Shown piece after piece: positions 44,737 to 52,758 of a stretch of DNA of 64,000 bases. The stretch is taken from contig NZ_BMIN01000012.1 of assembly GCF_014642405.1 (NCBI RefSeq), positions 62,001-126,000 on the forward strand. Direction: 5' to 3'. The first letter of the stretch is position 1. Each line of letters begins with the position of its first letter. The translations under genes were made by a program, and so were the position numbers. The DNA is from Pontibacillus salipaludis. GTDB taxonomy: Bacteria > Bacillota > Bacilli > Bacillales > BH030062. Below the pieces are notes generated by a model that was not told where the DNA came from, made no database searches, and saw nothing but the letters and a program-made list of their open reading frames with translations.

Positions 44737-45741
44737 ATGACAAAGAAAAGAAGTTTATTAGCTTTCATCCTTATGTTAGCGCTTTCTATGGTGTTAGCTG
44801 CTTGTGGTGGCGGAAGTGCTGACGGCGACTCTGGAGACGAAGGTAGCGAAGGTGATGATGGCGGTAAGAAGTTCATTTCCTTACTAACTGGTGGAACAAC
44901 TGGTACATACTACCCGTTAGGTGGTACGTTCGCGAATGTTATGAACGAAAATATTGATGGCGTAGAAGTTTCTGCTCAATCAGCCGGTGCTTCTGTTGAA
45001 AACATGAAGTCCTTGTCTAAAGGTGATGCAGAGCTAGCTTTTGTACAAACAGATATCGCAGCTTATGCAGCTGAAGGAAAGCTAATGTTTGAAGACAACC
45101 AAGTAGATAACGTTCAAGCAATCGGAACACTTTATCCAGAAACGATTCAAATCGTTACAACGAAAGATTCTGGTATTGAATCAGTAGAAGACTTAAAAGG
45201 GAAAACCGTTTCAATCGGTGCTCTTGGTTCTGGTACTGCAGCAAATGCTGAGAATATCCTAGATATTCACGGAATTACTCTAGAAGATATTAAGAAACGT
45301 GACCTTGCATTCGGTGAATCTACAAGCGGGATCCAAGATGGTTCAATCGATGCAGCATTCATCACTTCTGGAACACCAACAGGTGCAGTTGAGAGCTTAG
45401 CGGCTACAGCAGACGTTAAGATTGTACCTATTGCAGAAGATAAGATTGAAGAGTTGATTAGCGAGTATCCTTACTACGCTAAAGACGAAATTAAAGCAGA
45501 AACATACAGCAAAGTAGACGAAGCTGTTACAACAGTAGCCGTTCAAGCGATGCTTGTTGCTTCTAAAGATCTAAGTGAAGATGTTGTATATGATATGACG
45601 AAAGCATTATTCGAAAATACGGATGCCATTTCTCATGCTAAAGGTGAATTCATCACAGCTGAAAGTGCTCTAGATGGTGTTGGAATTGACGTTCATCCAG
45701 GTGCTCAGAAGTACTTTGATGAAAAAGGTGTTAGCAAGTAA
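44737..45741 (+). CDS. TAXI-family TRAP transporter solute-binding lipoprotein
   Basis: Extracellular receptor of 334 residues: lipobox LAAC near residue 20, a Gly/Asp/Glu-rich linker, then the TAXI fold with SLLTGGTTGTYYPLGG, DAELAFVQTDIAAYA and LKGKTVSIGALGSGT. TAXI receptors feed TRAP permeases with organic acids or amino acids such as glutamate; the ligand cannot be read here. AGGGGG precedes the ATG. First gene of the receptor, DUF1850, permease operon. Confidence 0.92.
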   Translation: MTKKRSLLAFILMLALSMVLAACGGGSADGDSGDEGSEGDDGGKKFISLLTGGTTGTYYPLGGTFANVMNENIDGVEVSAQSAGASVENMKSLSKGDAELAFVQTDIAAYAAEGKLMFEDNQVDNVQAIGTLYPETIQIVTTKDSGIESVEDLKGKTVSIGALGSGTAANAENILDIHGITLEDIKKRDLAFGESTSGIQDGSIDAAFITSGTPTGAVESLAATADVKIVPIAEDKIEELISEYPYYAKDEIKAETYSKVDEAVTTVAVQAMLVASKDLSEDVVYDMTKALFENTDAISHAKGEFITAESALDGVGIDVHPGAQKYFDEKGVSK

Positions 45742-45817
45742 GTAACCATAGTCACCACGGAGATAAGATAGACCGGCTTTCTCGGTCTATCTTTCTTCAT
45801 GAAAAGAAGGGATAGAC

Positions 45818-46348
45818 TTGAAGAATCGACGATTTCAACTCGTAGTAGGCATTTCCCTCATCGCGGTTGCGGCACTGGCCGTTCTTATCTTTTATCCAAA
45901 CCGCACGGTTATCACCTTCCAACATATAAGATCGGGAGAAGAGTTAGCTTATCTTCCGATTCATCAGCAAAAACACTTTCAGATCAGATACATTCATTCT
46001 GTTCACCTTTCAGAGGTTATTGAAGAATTTGAGCTTCAGGAGGACCATTCGATTCAACCAAAGAAGCTCATTTATGAAGACACGGCTATTGGCATGCCTT
46101 CAAATGCCTATGGGGAAGATACGTTTGAAATGAAAGACGAAAAGTATATCATCACTAAGGGCCCAAACACGAAAACATTACCTTCTATCAATTTGTCTGT
46201 CGGGCAAGTCCGATCGGAGCATACAATTGTTTACGGTGGAGAATCGTACTTATTGAAGGAGTTTGTGGGTGCCGGGACGAGTATTAAGATCGAAGCCCGT
46301 GACATGAGTATTTGGCAGATGTGGAAAGGAGTGAAGATGAGTGAGTGA
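45818..46348 (+). CDS. DUF1850 membrane-anchored protein of the TRAP-TAXI system
   Basis: 176 residues with one N-terminal helix (about 8-26) and an extracytoplasmic domain containing IRYIHSVHLSEVIEEFEL, the DUF1850 hallmark. This family is commonly encoded between TAXI receptors and fused TRAP permeases and is presumed to assist the transporter. TTG start behind GAAGGGAT; its end overlaps the permease start by eight bases, so the two are coupled. Confidence 0.85.
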   Translation: MKNRRFQLVVGISLIAVAALAVLIFYPNRTVITFQHIRSGEELAYLPIHQQKHFQIRYIHSVHLSEVIEEFELQEDHSIQPKKLIYEDTAIGMPSNAYGEDTFEMKDEKYIITKGPNTKTLPSINLSVGQVRSEHTIVYGGESYLLKEFVGAGTSIKIEARDMSIWQMWKGVKMSE

Positions 46349-48461
46349 TAAGAACAACCAAGATCATACACTCTCAAAGGAAGACCAGGACGCGCTTGTT
46401 AAGAAGTACGATGTTGAGTCAAGCGTCCGAGATTTATCAGGATTTGTAGGAAAATTTGTATTTTTTACCTTATTAGCTTTTTCTCTTTATCAAGTTTATT
46501 TTACTGTCATCTATCAAATACCAGCACAGATGCACCGATCAATCCACTTAGGATTTGCGTTAATGCTTATCTTCTTGCTGTTTCCGGCAAGAAAGAAGAA
46601 CTTAGAACGAGGGAAGCTCGGTTGGTATGATTATGTATTAGCCATATTGAGTGTTGGCATGGGAGCCTATTGGCCTCTTAATTACGACCAAATTATTGCT
46701 CGTGCCGGGGAAATGACCCAAATTGATTTCTATGTAGGTGGCCTTGCGATTTTGCTTGTTCTTGAAGCGACAAGACGTGCCGTGGGACTTCCGATTACGA
46801 TTATCGCAACATTATTCCTCGCTTATGCGTATTGGGGACGTCAGATGCCTGATTTCCTAATTCACCGCGGGTTGGATGTAGATACAATCGTACAAACGAT
46901 GTTCTTTACAACAGAAGGAATTTTTGGAACGCCGCTTGCGGTATCATCCACTTTTATCTTCTTATTCTTACTATTTGGTGCCTTCCTTGTTAAAACGGGC
47001 GTAGGTCAGTACTTTAATGACCTGGCAGTAGCCTTAGCTGGTAAACGTACAGGTGGTCCGGCGAAGGTAGCGATCTTCTCCAGTGCTCTTCAAGGAACAA
47101 TTAGCGGAAGCTCTGTTGCGAACGTTGTAACATCAGGTTCATTTACGATTCCGATGATGAAACGTCTTGGTTATCGTAAAGAGTTCTCTGGTGCTGTAGA
47201 GGCAGCGGCTTCAACGGGTGGGCAACTTATGCCGCCAATTATGGGTGCAGCAGCTTTCTTAATGATTGAGTTTATCGGAATTGATTACTGGTCTATTGCG
47301 AAAGCAGCAGCTATTCCAGCTGTCCTTTACTTTACAGGAATCTGGATTATGACACACTTTGAGGCAAAACGAATTGGACTTCGTGGCCTGGATGATGAAG
47401 AGATTCCAGATAAGAAAGAAGTTCTGAAGAAACTTTATCTTCTACTTCCTATTGTAGCGATTGTCTTCTTCTTAGCTTCTGGTTTAAGTATTATTTTATC
47501 TGCCCTTTATGGAATCTTTACAACGATATTAGTTGGTCTTTTGCGAGAAGAGAAGTTCCGCAAGATCTATCCAATCGCCTTTGTGGTTGGTGGAATTGCT
47601 TATATCATTTATAAAGCGATCGTAAATGGCGGACTGGCAGACGGCTGGTTCGTTGGTGGTCTTATTGCGGGTACGATTGCTACGATTGTAGTGAGTTACT
47701 TCTTTGATGGTAACTTTGCTGATACAATTGATGCCCTTGTGCAAGGTGCTAGAACAGCCCTTGGCGTTGTAGCTGCTACAGCTGCTGCGGGTATGATTGT
47801 AGGAGTCGTAACGAAAACAGGTCTTGGCCTTAAACTGGCTAACAGCTTAGTATCCCTTGCAAACGAGCAAATTCTATTAACCTTGTTCTTTACAATGGTG
47901 GCAGCAATCATATTAGGAATGGGTTCTCCGACAACGGCGAACTACGTTATTACGTCAACGATTGCAGCACCAGCGATTATAGCCTTAGGTGTTATGGAAT
48001 TACCTGCTCACTTGTTTGTATTCTACTTCGGTATTATTGCAGACATCACACCTCCAGTTGCACTTGCAGCCTTTGCAGCATCCGGGGTGTCAGGGGGCGA
48101 ACCGATACGAACCGGGGTCAACGCGGCCAAACTTGCCATTGCGGCCTTTATTATTCCGTATATGTTCGTCCTGCAACCTGAACTATTAATGATCGACGCC
48201 ACGTTCTGGGGTCTGATCTGGATCTTGTTCACAGCGATTGCGGGTATGATTGCAATTGGTGCTGGCATGATTGGATATTGGTTCCGTAAAGTGTATTGGG
48301 TAGAGCGGGTTCTTGCTGTCGGTGGCGGACTTGCGCTTATCTATCCAGGAGGCTACTCGGATACGATTGGACTTGTCGTTTTCGGTGGCATTTTAGCGGC
48401 TCAGTTCTTAATCAAGCGTGAGTTAATTGGTAAGCCAATGCCGCAAAGAAGTCGTGCATAA
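46341..48461 (+). CDS. TRAP transporter fused permease (DctQ-DctM)
   Basis: 706-residue permease in which the small four-helix and large 12-helix TRAP subunits are joined. The M-part motifs GTISGSSVANVVTSGSFTIP and MGSPTTANYVITS flank the transport core, and ADITPPVALAAFAASGVSG follows. It uses an ion gradient, commonly Na+ in marine and halophilic bacteria. GTG start with AAAGGAG nine bases upstream, overlapping DUF1850. Confidence 0.93.
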   Translation: MSDKNNQDHTLSKEDQDALVKKYDVESSVRDLSGFVGKFVFFTLLAFSLYQVYFTVIYQIPAQMHRSIHLGFALMLIFLLFPARKKNLERGKLGWYDYVLAILSVGMGAYWPLNYDQIIARAGEMTQIDFYVGGLAILLVLEATRRAVGLPITIIATLFLAYAYWGRQMPDFLIHRGLDVDTIVQTMFFTTEGIFGTPLAVSSTFIFLFLLFGAFLVKTGVGQYFNDLAVALAGKRTGGPAKVAIFSSALQGTISGSSVANVVTSGSFTIPMMKRLGYRKEFSGAVEAAASTGGQLMPPIMGAAAFLMIEFIGIDYWSIAKAAAIPAVLYFTGIWIMTHFEAKRIGLRGLDDEEIPDKKEVLKKLYLLLPIVAIVFFLASGLSIILSALYGIFTTILVGLLREEKFRKIYPIAFVVGGIAYIIYKAIVNGGLADGWFVGGLIAGTIATIVVSYFFDGNFADTIDALVQGARTALGVVAATAAAGMIVGVVTKTGLGLKLANSLVSLANEQILLTLFFTMVAAIILGMGSPTTANYVITSTIAAPAIIALGVMELPAHLFVFYFGIIADITPPVALAAFAASGVSGGEPIRTGVNAAKLAIAAFIIPYMFVLQPELLMIDATFWGLIWILFTAIAGMIAIGAGMIGYWFRKVYWVERVLAVGGGLALIYPGGYSDTIGLVVFGGILAAQFLIKRELIGKPMPQRSRA

Positions 48462-48481
48462 TAGAATAGCTAGAGAACATG

Positions 48482-48518
48482 AGGGCGAAATCATCTAATG
48501 ATTTCGCTCTTTTTTTTG
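48482..48518 (+). terminator. Terminator of the TRAP operon
   Basis: Stem AGGGCGAAATCAT/ATGATTTCGCTCT followed by eight T. Confidence 0.92.
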
Positions 48519-48589
48519 TGAGATTAAATGGGGGTTATACTTATGCCATCCCCCCTATAAAAATAGTCGATCTATTCTTATGAAAAATG

Positions 48590-48616
48590 TAAAGATTTGT
48601 GACTTTTGACCGATAT
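48590..48616 (+). promoter_or_regulatory. Sigma-D (motility) promoter of the chemoreceptor gene
   Basis: TAAA, exactly 15 bases, ACCGATAT; the sigma-D consensus is TAAA-N15-GCCGATAT. Confidence 0.85.
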
Positions 48617-48678
48617 AAAAACTGTATATGTGAAAGGGTTTACATAGTTGGTGAAGTTCTAATTAGGGGTGGTTGAGG

Positions 48679-50379
48679 GTGTTTAAATGGAGAGATATGA
48701 GTATTGGTCGAAAATATATGTCCGCTTTTTTAGCTAGTGTGGTACTGTTTATTATTTCGGGAGTGATCATTTTACAAGAGATGCAACAGGCTCAGGAAAA
48801 CGTGTCAGCTCTTGAGAGAAGAGGGGATCGGGCGCTTGATATTGCCGAGATGGGATCTCTTATCCGTTCTATGGACATTAGCATTACAGATTACATTGAA
48901 TTGCCAAACGGAAAGTCTTTAGAAGAATTCGAAGAGAGTCGAAAAAAATTCGATGCGTTAAAAGAAGAAGTAGAGCCTAAGATGGGGACGGTCTTCCAAG
49001 AAAAATTATTTAAACGAATTGTCGAAGACCAAGCAGATATGGAAGAGCGATTATTAAATGAAATTGTTCCTGCGGTTGAAGCAGAGGACTTGAATGTGGC
49101 GAATCGGTCGAGAAGGTATGTAAGTAATTCTCGATTATCTGCTGTTGAATCCATTGTGCAACTAGAAGAGGTGGTGAATGAGGAACGGGCCCAGGCAGTG
49201 AAGAGTGCCAAAGAGAATTTAGCGCGCAGTGTAATCGTCTTATTTGCATCGATTATTGGAGCGGGTATTCTTGGGACTGTTCTCATTTCCCTTGTTAATA
49301 GAAAAATTCGTAAAGGATTGGCCAGGGTCGTTCAAACAGCAGACGAAATTTCAGAAGGGAACTTAAACGTTCAAGACCTTTCCTTTAAACGAAATGATGA
49401 GGTAGGAAAACTCGCAACTTCCGTAAATAATATGAAGCATCATTTGCGTCACGTCATTCAAAACGTTACGACGGCAACGGAGTCAGTTTCGAGTAAGAGT
49501 GATGAATTGCAACAAGCATCTAATGAAGTTCAAGAAGGAAGTAAACAGATCGCTTCAACGATGCAGGATCTTTCTTACGGTTCAGAAACGCAAGCTCATA
49601 GCTCTCAGGCGTTAGCGGAGATGACAGAATCCTTTACTGCAAAAGTGCAAGAAGCAAGCGCTAGCGCTGAAGTGATATCCTCTACCTCAGGAGAAGTTCT
49701 TTCGATGACCGAAGAAGGAGCGCGTTTAATGAAAGAGTCCGTCGATCAAATGGGAAGGATTGACGCGATCGTCAAAGGCTCTGTAGAAAAGGTACGAGGG
49801 CTAGATGCCCAATCTAAAGAAATCTCTGAATTGGTACACGTAATTAGAGACATTGCAGATCAAACCAATCTTCTCTCTTTAAACGCAGCCATTGAAGCGG
49901 CAAGGGCTGGTGAACATGGGAAAGGGTTTGCCGTTGTGGCTGATGAAGTAAGAAAACTGGCAGATCAAGTTTCTAAATCAGTCGGGGATATCACCACGAT
50001 TGTTAGCAGCATTCAAACAGAGTCAGGATCAGTAGTAGCATCTTTAGAGAAAGGGTACAAGCAAGTGGGTGAAGGATCCAAGCAAATTCAAGTCACTGGT
50101 GAAACATTCGATACCATTAATGCATGGGTATCTGATATGGTTACGAAGGTTCAGGGTATATCCGGCAACATGAGAGAGGTCGCTAACCAAAACAATCAAA
50201 TGAACGAGTCGATTGAGGAAATTGCCTCGGTGTCAGAAGAATCCGCAGCAGGTGTAGAGCAGGCAGCTGCCTCTTCTCAACAATCCAGTAGTGCGATGGA
50301 AGAAGTGTCTAGAAGTGCTGGTGAATTGGCTCATTTAGCAGAGGAGTTGTCTGAGGAGGTTAGGAAGTTTAGGTTGTGA
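48679..50379 (+). CDS. Methyl-accepting chemotaxis protein
   Basis: 566-residue transmembrane receptor. Helix 1 at about 12-32, an extracytoplasmic four-helix-type sensor to about 185, helix 2 at about 188-208, a HAMP domain (to about 260) and a long coiled-coil signalling domain with the hairpin tip DQTNLLSLNAAIEAARAGEHGKGFAVVADEVRKLADQ split over residues near 392-430. The GTG at 48679 is six bases after AGGGGTGG. The sigma-D promoter couples it to motility. Ligand unknown. Confidence 0.94.
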   Translation: MFKWRDMSIGRKYMSAFLASVVLFIISGVIILQEMQQAQENVSALERRGDRALDIAEMGSLIRSMDISITDYIELPNGKSLEEFEESRKKFDALKEEVEPKMGTVFQEKLFKRIVEDQADMEERLLNEIVPAVEAEDLNVANRSRRYVSNSRLSAVESIVQLEEVVNEERAQAVKSAKENLARSVIVLFASIIGAGILGTVLISLVNRKIRKGLARVVQTADEISEGNLNVQDLSFKRNDEVGKLATSVNNMKHHLRHVIQNVTTATESVSSKSDELQQASNEVQEGSKQIASTMQDLSYGSETQAHSSQALAEMTESFTAKVQEASASAEVISSTSGEVLSMTEEGARLMKESVDQMGRIDAIVKGSVEKVRGLDAQSKEISELVHVIRDIADQTNLLSLNAAIEAARAGEHGKGFAVVADEVRKLADQVSKSVGDITTIVSSIQTESGSVVASLEKGYKQVGEGSKQIQVTGETFDTINAWVSDMVTKVQGISGNMREVANQNNQMNESIEEIASVSEESAAGVEQAAASSQQSSSAMEEVSRSAGELAHLAEELSEEVRKFRL

Positions 50380-50431
50380 GAACAAATCTGGCTTGACAAT
50401 CTACGAGTACATTAGGCAACAATTAACTTAT

Positions 50432-50459
50432 AAAAATCGTCTACTTAGACGATTTTTTT
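50432..50459 (+). terminator. Terminator of the chemoreceptor gene
   Basis: AAAAATCGTCT/AGACGATTTTT stem with T-run. Confidence 0.88.
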
Positions 50460-50551
50460 CTTTTGAAGAAAGATTAATATAATTTAAGCCAAATGAGATA
50501 TTGATTCGTCTAATGAGTGTAAAACAATAAAGAAAGAGAGGGTGAATAACA

Positions 50552-51070
50552 ATTATTCGCTTAGTGAAAAAAGCTCAAAAGGGTAATGAAAAAGCTTTTG
50601 TTGAACTCTTTAGTCAGTATCAAGAAGACATATACCGGATTTCTTATACTTATGTAAAGAACCAAAATGATGCTTTGGATGTGGTTCAAGAGGTAGCGTA
50701 TCGTTCGTTTAAGAAAATGGACACATTAAAGCATCCTGAATATTTCAAGACATGGCTAATCAAAATGGCTATTACATGTTCAATTGACCTAATACGAAAA
50801 AATAAAAAAGTCATTACGATAGACACAAACTATGAAAACTATATAGGGACTGAGGATCAAGATACGGCCTTATCAATCACCCTGCATGAATTACTAGATA
50901 AGTTAAATGAAGAGGAAAAAAGTATTATTATCTTAAAATTTTATCAAGGTTATACCTTTAAAGAAATTGCAGATATATTGGAGATTCCTTTAGGGACGGC
51001 AAAATCTAATATGTATCGGGCTTTGCAGAAACTACGAAATGATTTAGGGGAGGTTGGTAGGTGTGAATAA
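50552..51070 (+). CDS. ECF-type RNA polymerase sigma factor
   Basis: About 172 residues with sigma region 2 (FVELFSQYQEDIYRISYTYVKNQNDALDVVQEV) and region 4 (LDKLNEEEKSIIILKFYQGYTFKEIADILEIPLGTAKSNMYRALQKL). It resembles SigV/SigX-like factors of Bacillales. The start is unusual: GAGAGGG at 50536-50542 is 10 bases before an in-frame ATT at 50552, whereas the first standard codon, GTG 50564, is 22 bases away. I chose ATT; GTG would give 168 residues. A CGTC at 50507 fits an ECF -10, but no clear AAC -35 is visible. Overlaps its anti-sigma gene. Confidence 0.85.
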   Translation: MIRLVKKAQKGNEKAFVELFSQYQEDIYRISYTYVKNQNDALDVVQEVAYRSFKKMDTLKHPEYFKTWLIKMAITCSIDLIRKNKKVITIDTNYENYIGTEDQDTALSITLHELLDKLNEEEKSIIILKFYQGYTFKEIADILEIPLGTAKSNMYRALQKLRNDLGEVGRCE

Positions 51071-51929
51071 CATTCGTGAGGAATTTGAAAAGATTGAGAT
51101 CCCTGATGAACTAAACAGCAGGGTAGCTTCAGGAGTTCAACAAGCTAAGAGGGAGAAGAAGAGAAAGAGTAAATATCCGAATTGGGTTCTGGGGGCCGTG
51201 GCTTCCATTATGATTGTTGGGATAGGTTCCGCAATGGGTGGTTCATATATTGTGGATGCGGCAGAGTCTTTGCTCAATCAACTCTTTGGTTCCAAAGAAA
51301 AATTGATGGAAGCATATCCTGACGAAAGTTCTGGAGAGATTAGCTTCATGGAACAACACTTAGAATTCGCAGAAGAGAATTTAACAGAAGAAGAGTTCAC
51401 CAACCTAAGTGACTTATATAAAGAACAGGCTGAGATATGGAGGGAAGTACGAGCGGAGGATAGGAGTCCTGATGTAGAAGAAGCCGCTAGGTTACACGAG
51501 ATTAAAGAATTACAGTTATCTTATGAAAATCAATTTGCATTGAAGGAGGCTCAGCACTTATCTAGTTACACAGTTACACAACCAACATATGTTCCGGAGG
51601 GATACAAACAAACGAAGGAAAACTTCTTTATTACAGGAGAAGGCGATGAACCAGTGGTTACTTTCGACTATAGTAAGGGGGATGTTGGATATACGACATA
51701 TCAACAGGAAATCAATCAAACAGATGATTTTGAGTATATTTGGGGCAATTTCGAAAATACAAAGTCCTATTCTTTGAGCGGGCATGAATTTATCTTTAAA
51801 TACTCAGAAGAAAATCAGGCAACGGGTTTGAGGGTGAAGGTTCCGGATCAGGGATTTAAAATCACATTATTAGCTGACACATTATCAAAAGAAGAAGCGG
51901 AAAAGGTAGTGCTATCTATGCTTGAGTAG
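51063..51929 (+). CDS. Membrane-bound anti-sigma factor with DUF4367-like domain
   Basis: 288 residues: a short cytoplasmic N-terminus (sigma binding expected), one helix at about 44-62, and an extracytoplasmic part with a helical Glu-rich segment (about 85-160) and a C-terminal DUF4367-like domain (PTYVPEGYKQT to the end). GTG 51063 lies eight bases behind GGGGAGG and overlaps the sigma gene by eight bases, so the pair is coupled. It should hold the sigma inactive until an envelope signal arrives; the signal is unknown. Confidence 0.85.
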   Translation: MNNIREEFEKIEIPDELNSRVASGVQQAKREKKRKSKYPNWVLGAVASIMIVGIGSAMGGSYIVDAAESLLNQLFGSKEKLMEAYPDESSGEISFMEQHLEFAEENLTEEEFTNLSDLYKEQAEIWREVRAEDRSPDVEEAARLHEIKELQLSYENQFALKEAQHLSSYTVTQPTYVPEGYKQTKENFFITGEGDEPVVTFDYSKGDVGYTTYQQEINQTDDFEYIWGNFENTKSYSLSGHEFIFKYSEENQATGLRVKVPDQGFKITLLADTLSKEEAEKVVLSMLE

Positions 51930-52023
51930 GAATATGGACTTCCAAATGAGCGGCATGGACTTGAAGAGTAAACAGCAAAGTACACTAGAAAGACCCTGCT
52001 CTTGTATATGATTGCAAAAAGAT

Positions 52024-52060
52024 AGAAGCTCAAGGTATAGTAGCTACCTTGAGCTTCTAT
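52024..52060. terminator. Hairpin after the sigma/anti-sigma operon
   Basis: Perfect stem AGAAGCTCAAGGTA/TACCTTGAGCTTCT around TAGTAGC; followed by only a weak T-rich stretch. Confidence 0.6.
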
Positions 52061-52109
52061 TAGTATCTTGCGACTAGATTTCATACAAGTGCTCGTGATT
52101 CTTTCCTAC

Positions 52110-52538
52110 CTAATGAAGCAATCGATGGAGTGATTCTACATGTGCCCGATCTTCATCAATAACTTGTTCAATAAGTTCCTTTGTTTCTGGATCAAGATCC
52201 CCTTTTACGATCTCTTCAGAAAGTTCAACAGCATAGTAACTCTCAGCCCGTGCGGCACTATCGATAATTTTATGGGTCTCATCTGGCATCATAAATTTAC
52301 CGATAAATCCTTGGACAGAACCTATTAAGCCTTCATCGTCAACTGGTGTACCGTTGAGGTCTTGAATTCGTGTAGCTACTTGTTGAGCGTGTTGTTTATG
52401 ATCTTGCTGGATTTTTTGGAATTCCTTTTTAATCATGGGGTCATCTAGTTTCTTTATATACTGTTCGTAGGCGTGCACCCCCATGTATTGTCCCTTTAAA
52501 AAGGTGTTTAGAGTCTTGATTACATCATTTTCATGCAT
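52110..52538 (-). CDS. Ferritin-like DUF2383 protein
   Basis: 142-residue four-helix protein with the paired E-x6-Y and E-x-x-H patterns of the DUF2383/PA2169 ferritin-like group (KGQYMGVHAYEQYI, QQDHKQHAQQV, ARAESYYAVELSEEI, IDEDRAHVESLH), suited to a di-iron or redox site. The ATG at 52538 lies nine bases after AAAGGA; the TTG three codons earlier lies on the ribosome site. Function not established; stress or spore roles are reported for relatives. Confidence 0.8.
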   Translation of the reverse strand: MHENDVIKTLNTFLKGQYMGVHAYEQYIKKLDDPMIKKEFQKIQQDHKQHAQQVATRIQDLNGTPVDDEGLIGSVQGFIGKFMMPDETHKIIDSAARAESYYAVELSEEIVKGDLDPETKELIEQVIDEDRAHVESLHRLLH

Positions 52539-52758
52539 TTGGTTCAATCCTTTTTAGCTTAGTTTCTCTTTAAGATACTGTAGGTATGTATTCTGATTTC
52601 TTCTGTTCAACCTTTGGATTATAAAATTTCATATCATTTACATCTAGTCCTCCGAAAGTTCTCATTTATGTAAAGAATAGATTAATTTGGAAAACAAGAA
52701 GGAGTTGATGTGATACGTTTACATTGTATTCTAAACAATGTAAGAGGGGTTGAGAGAG

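Noticed and set aside
45799-46023. 74-codon ORF overlapping the start of the DUF1850 gene
   Set aside because: Out-of-frame shadow; the DUF1850 frame has the family motif, a membrane anchor and coupling to the permease.
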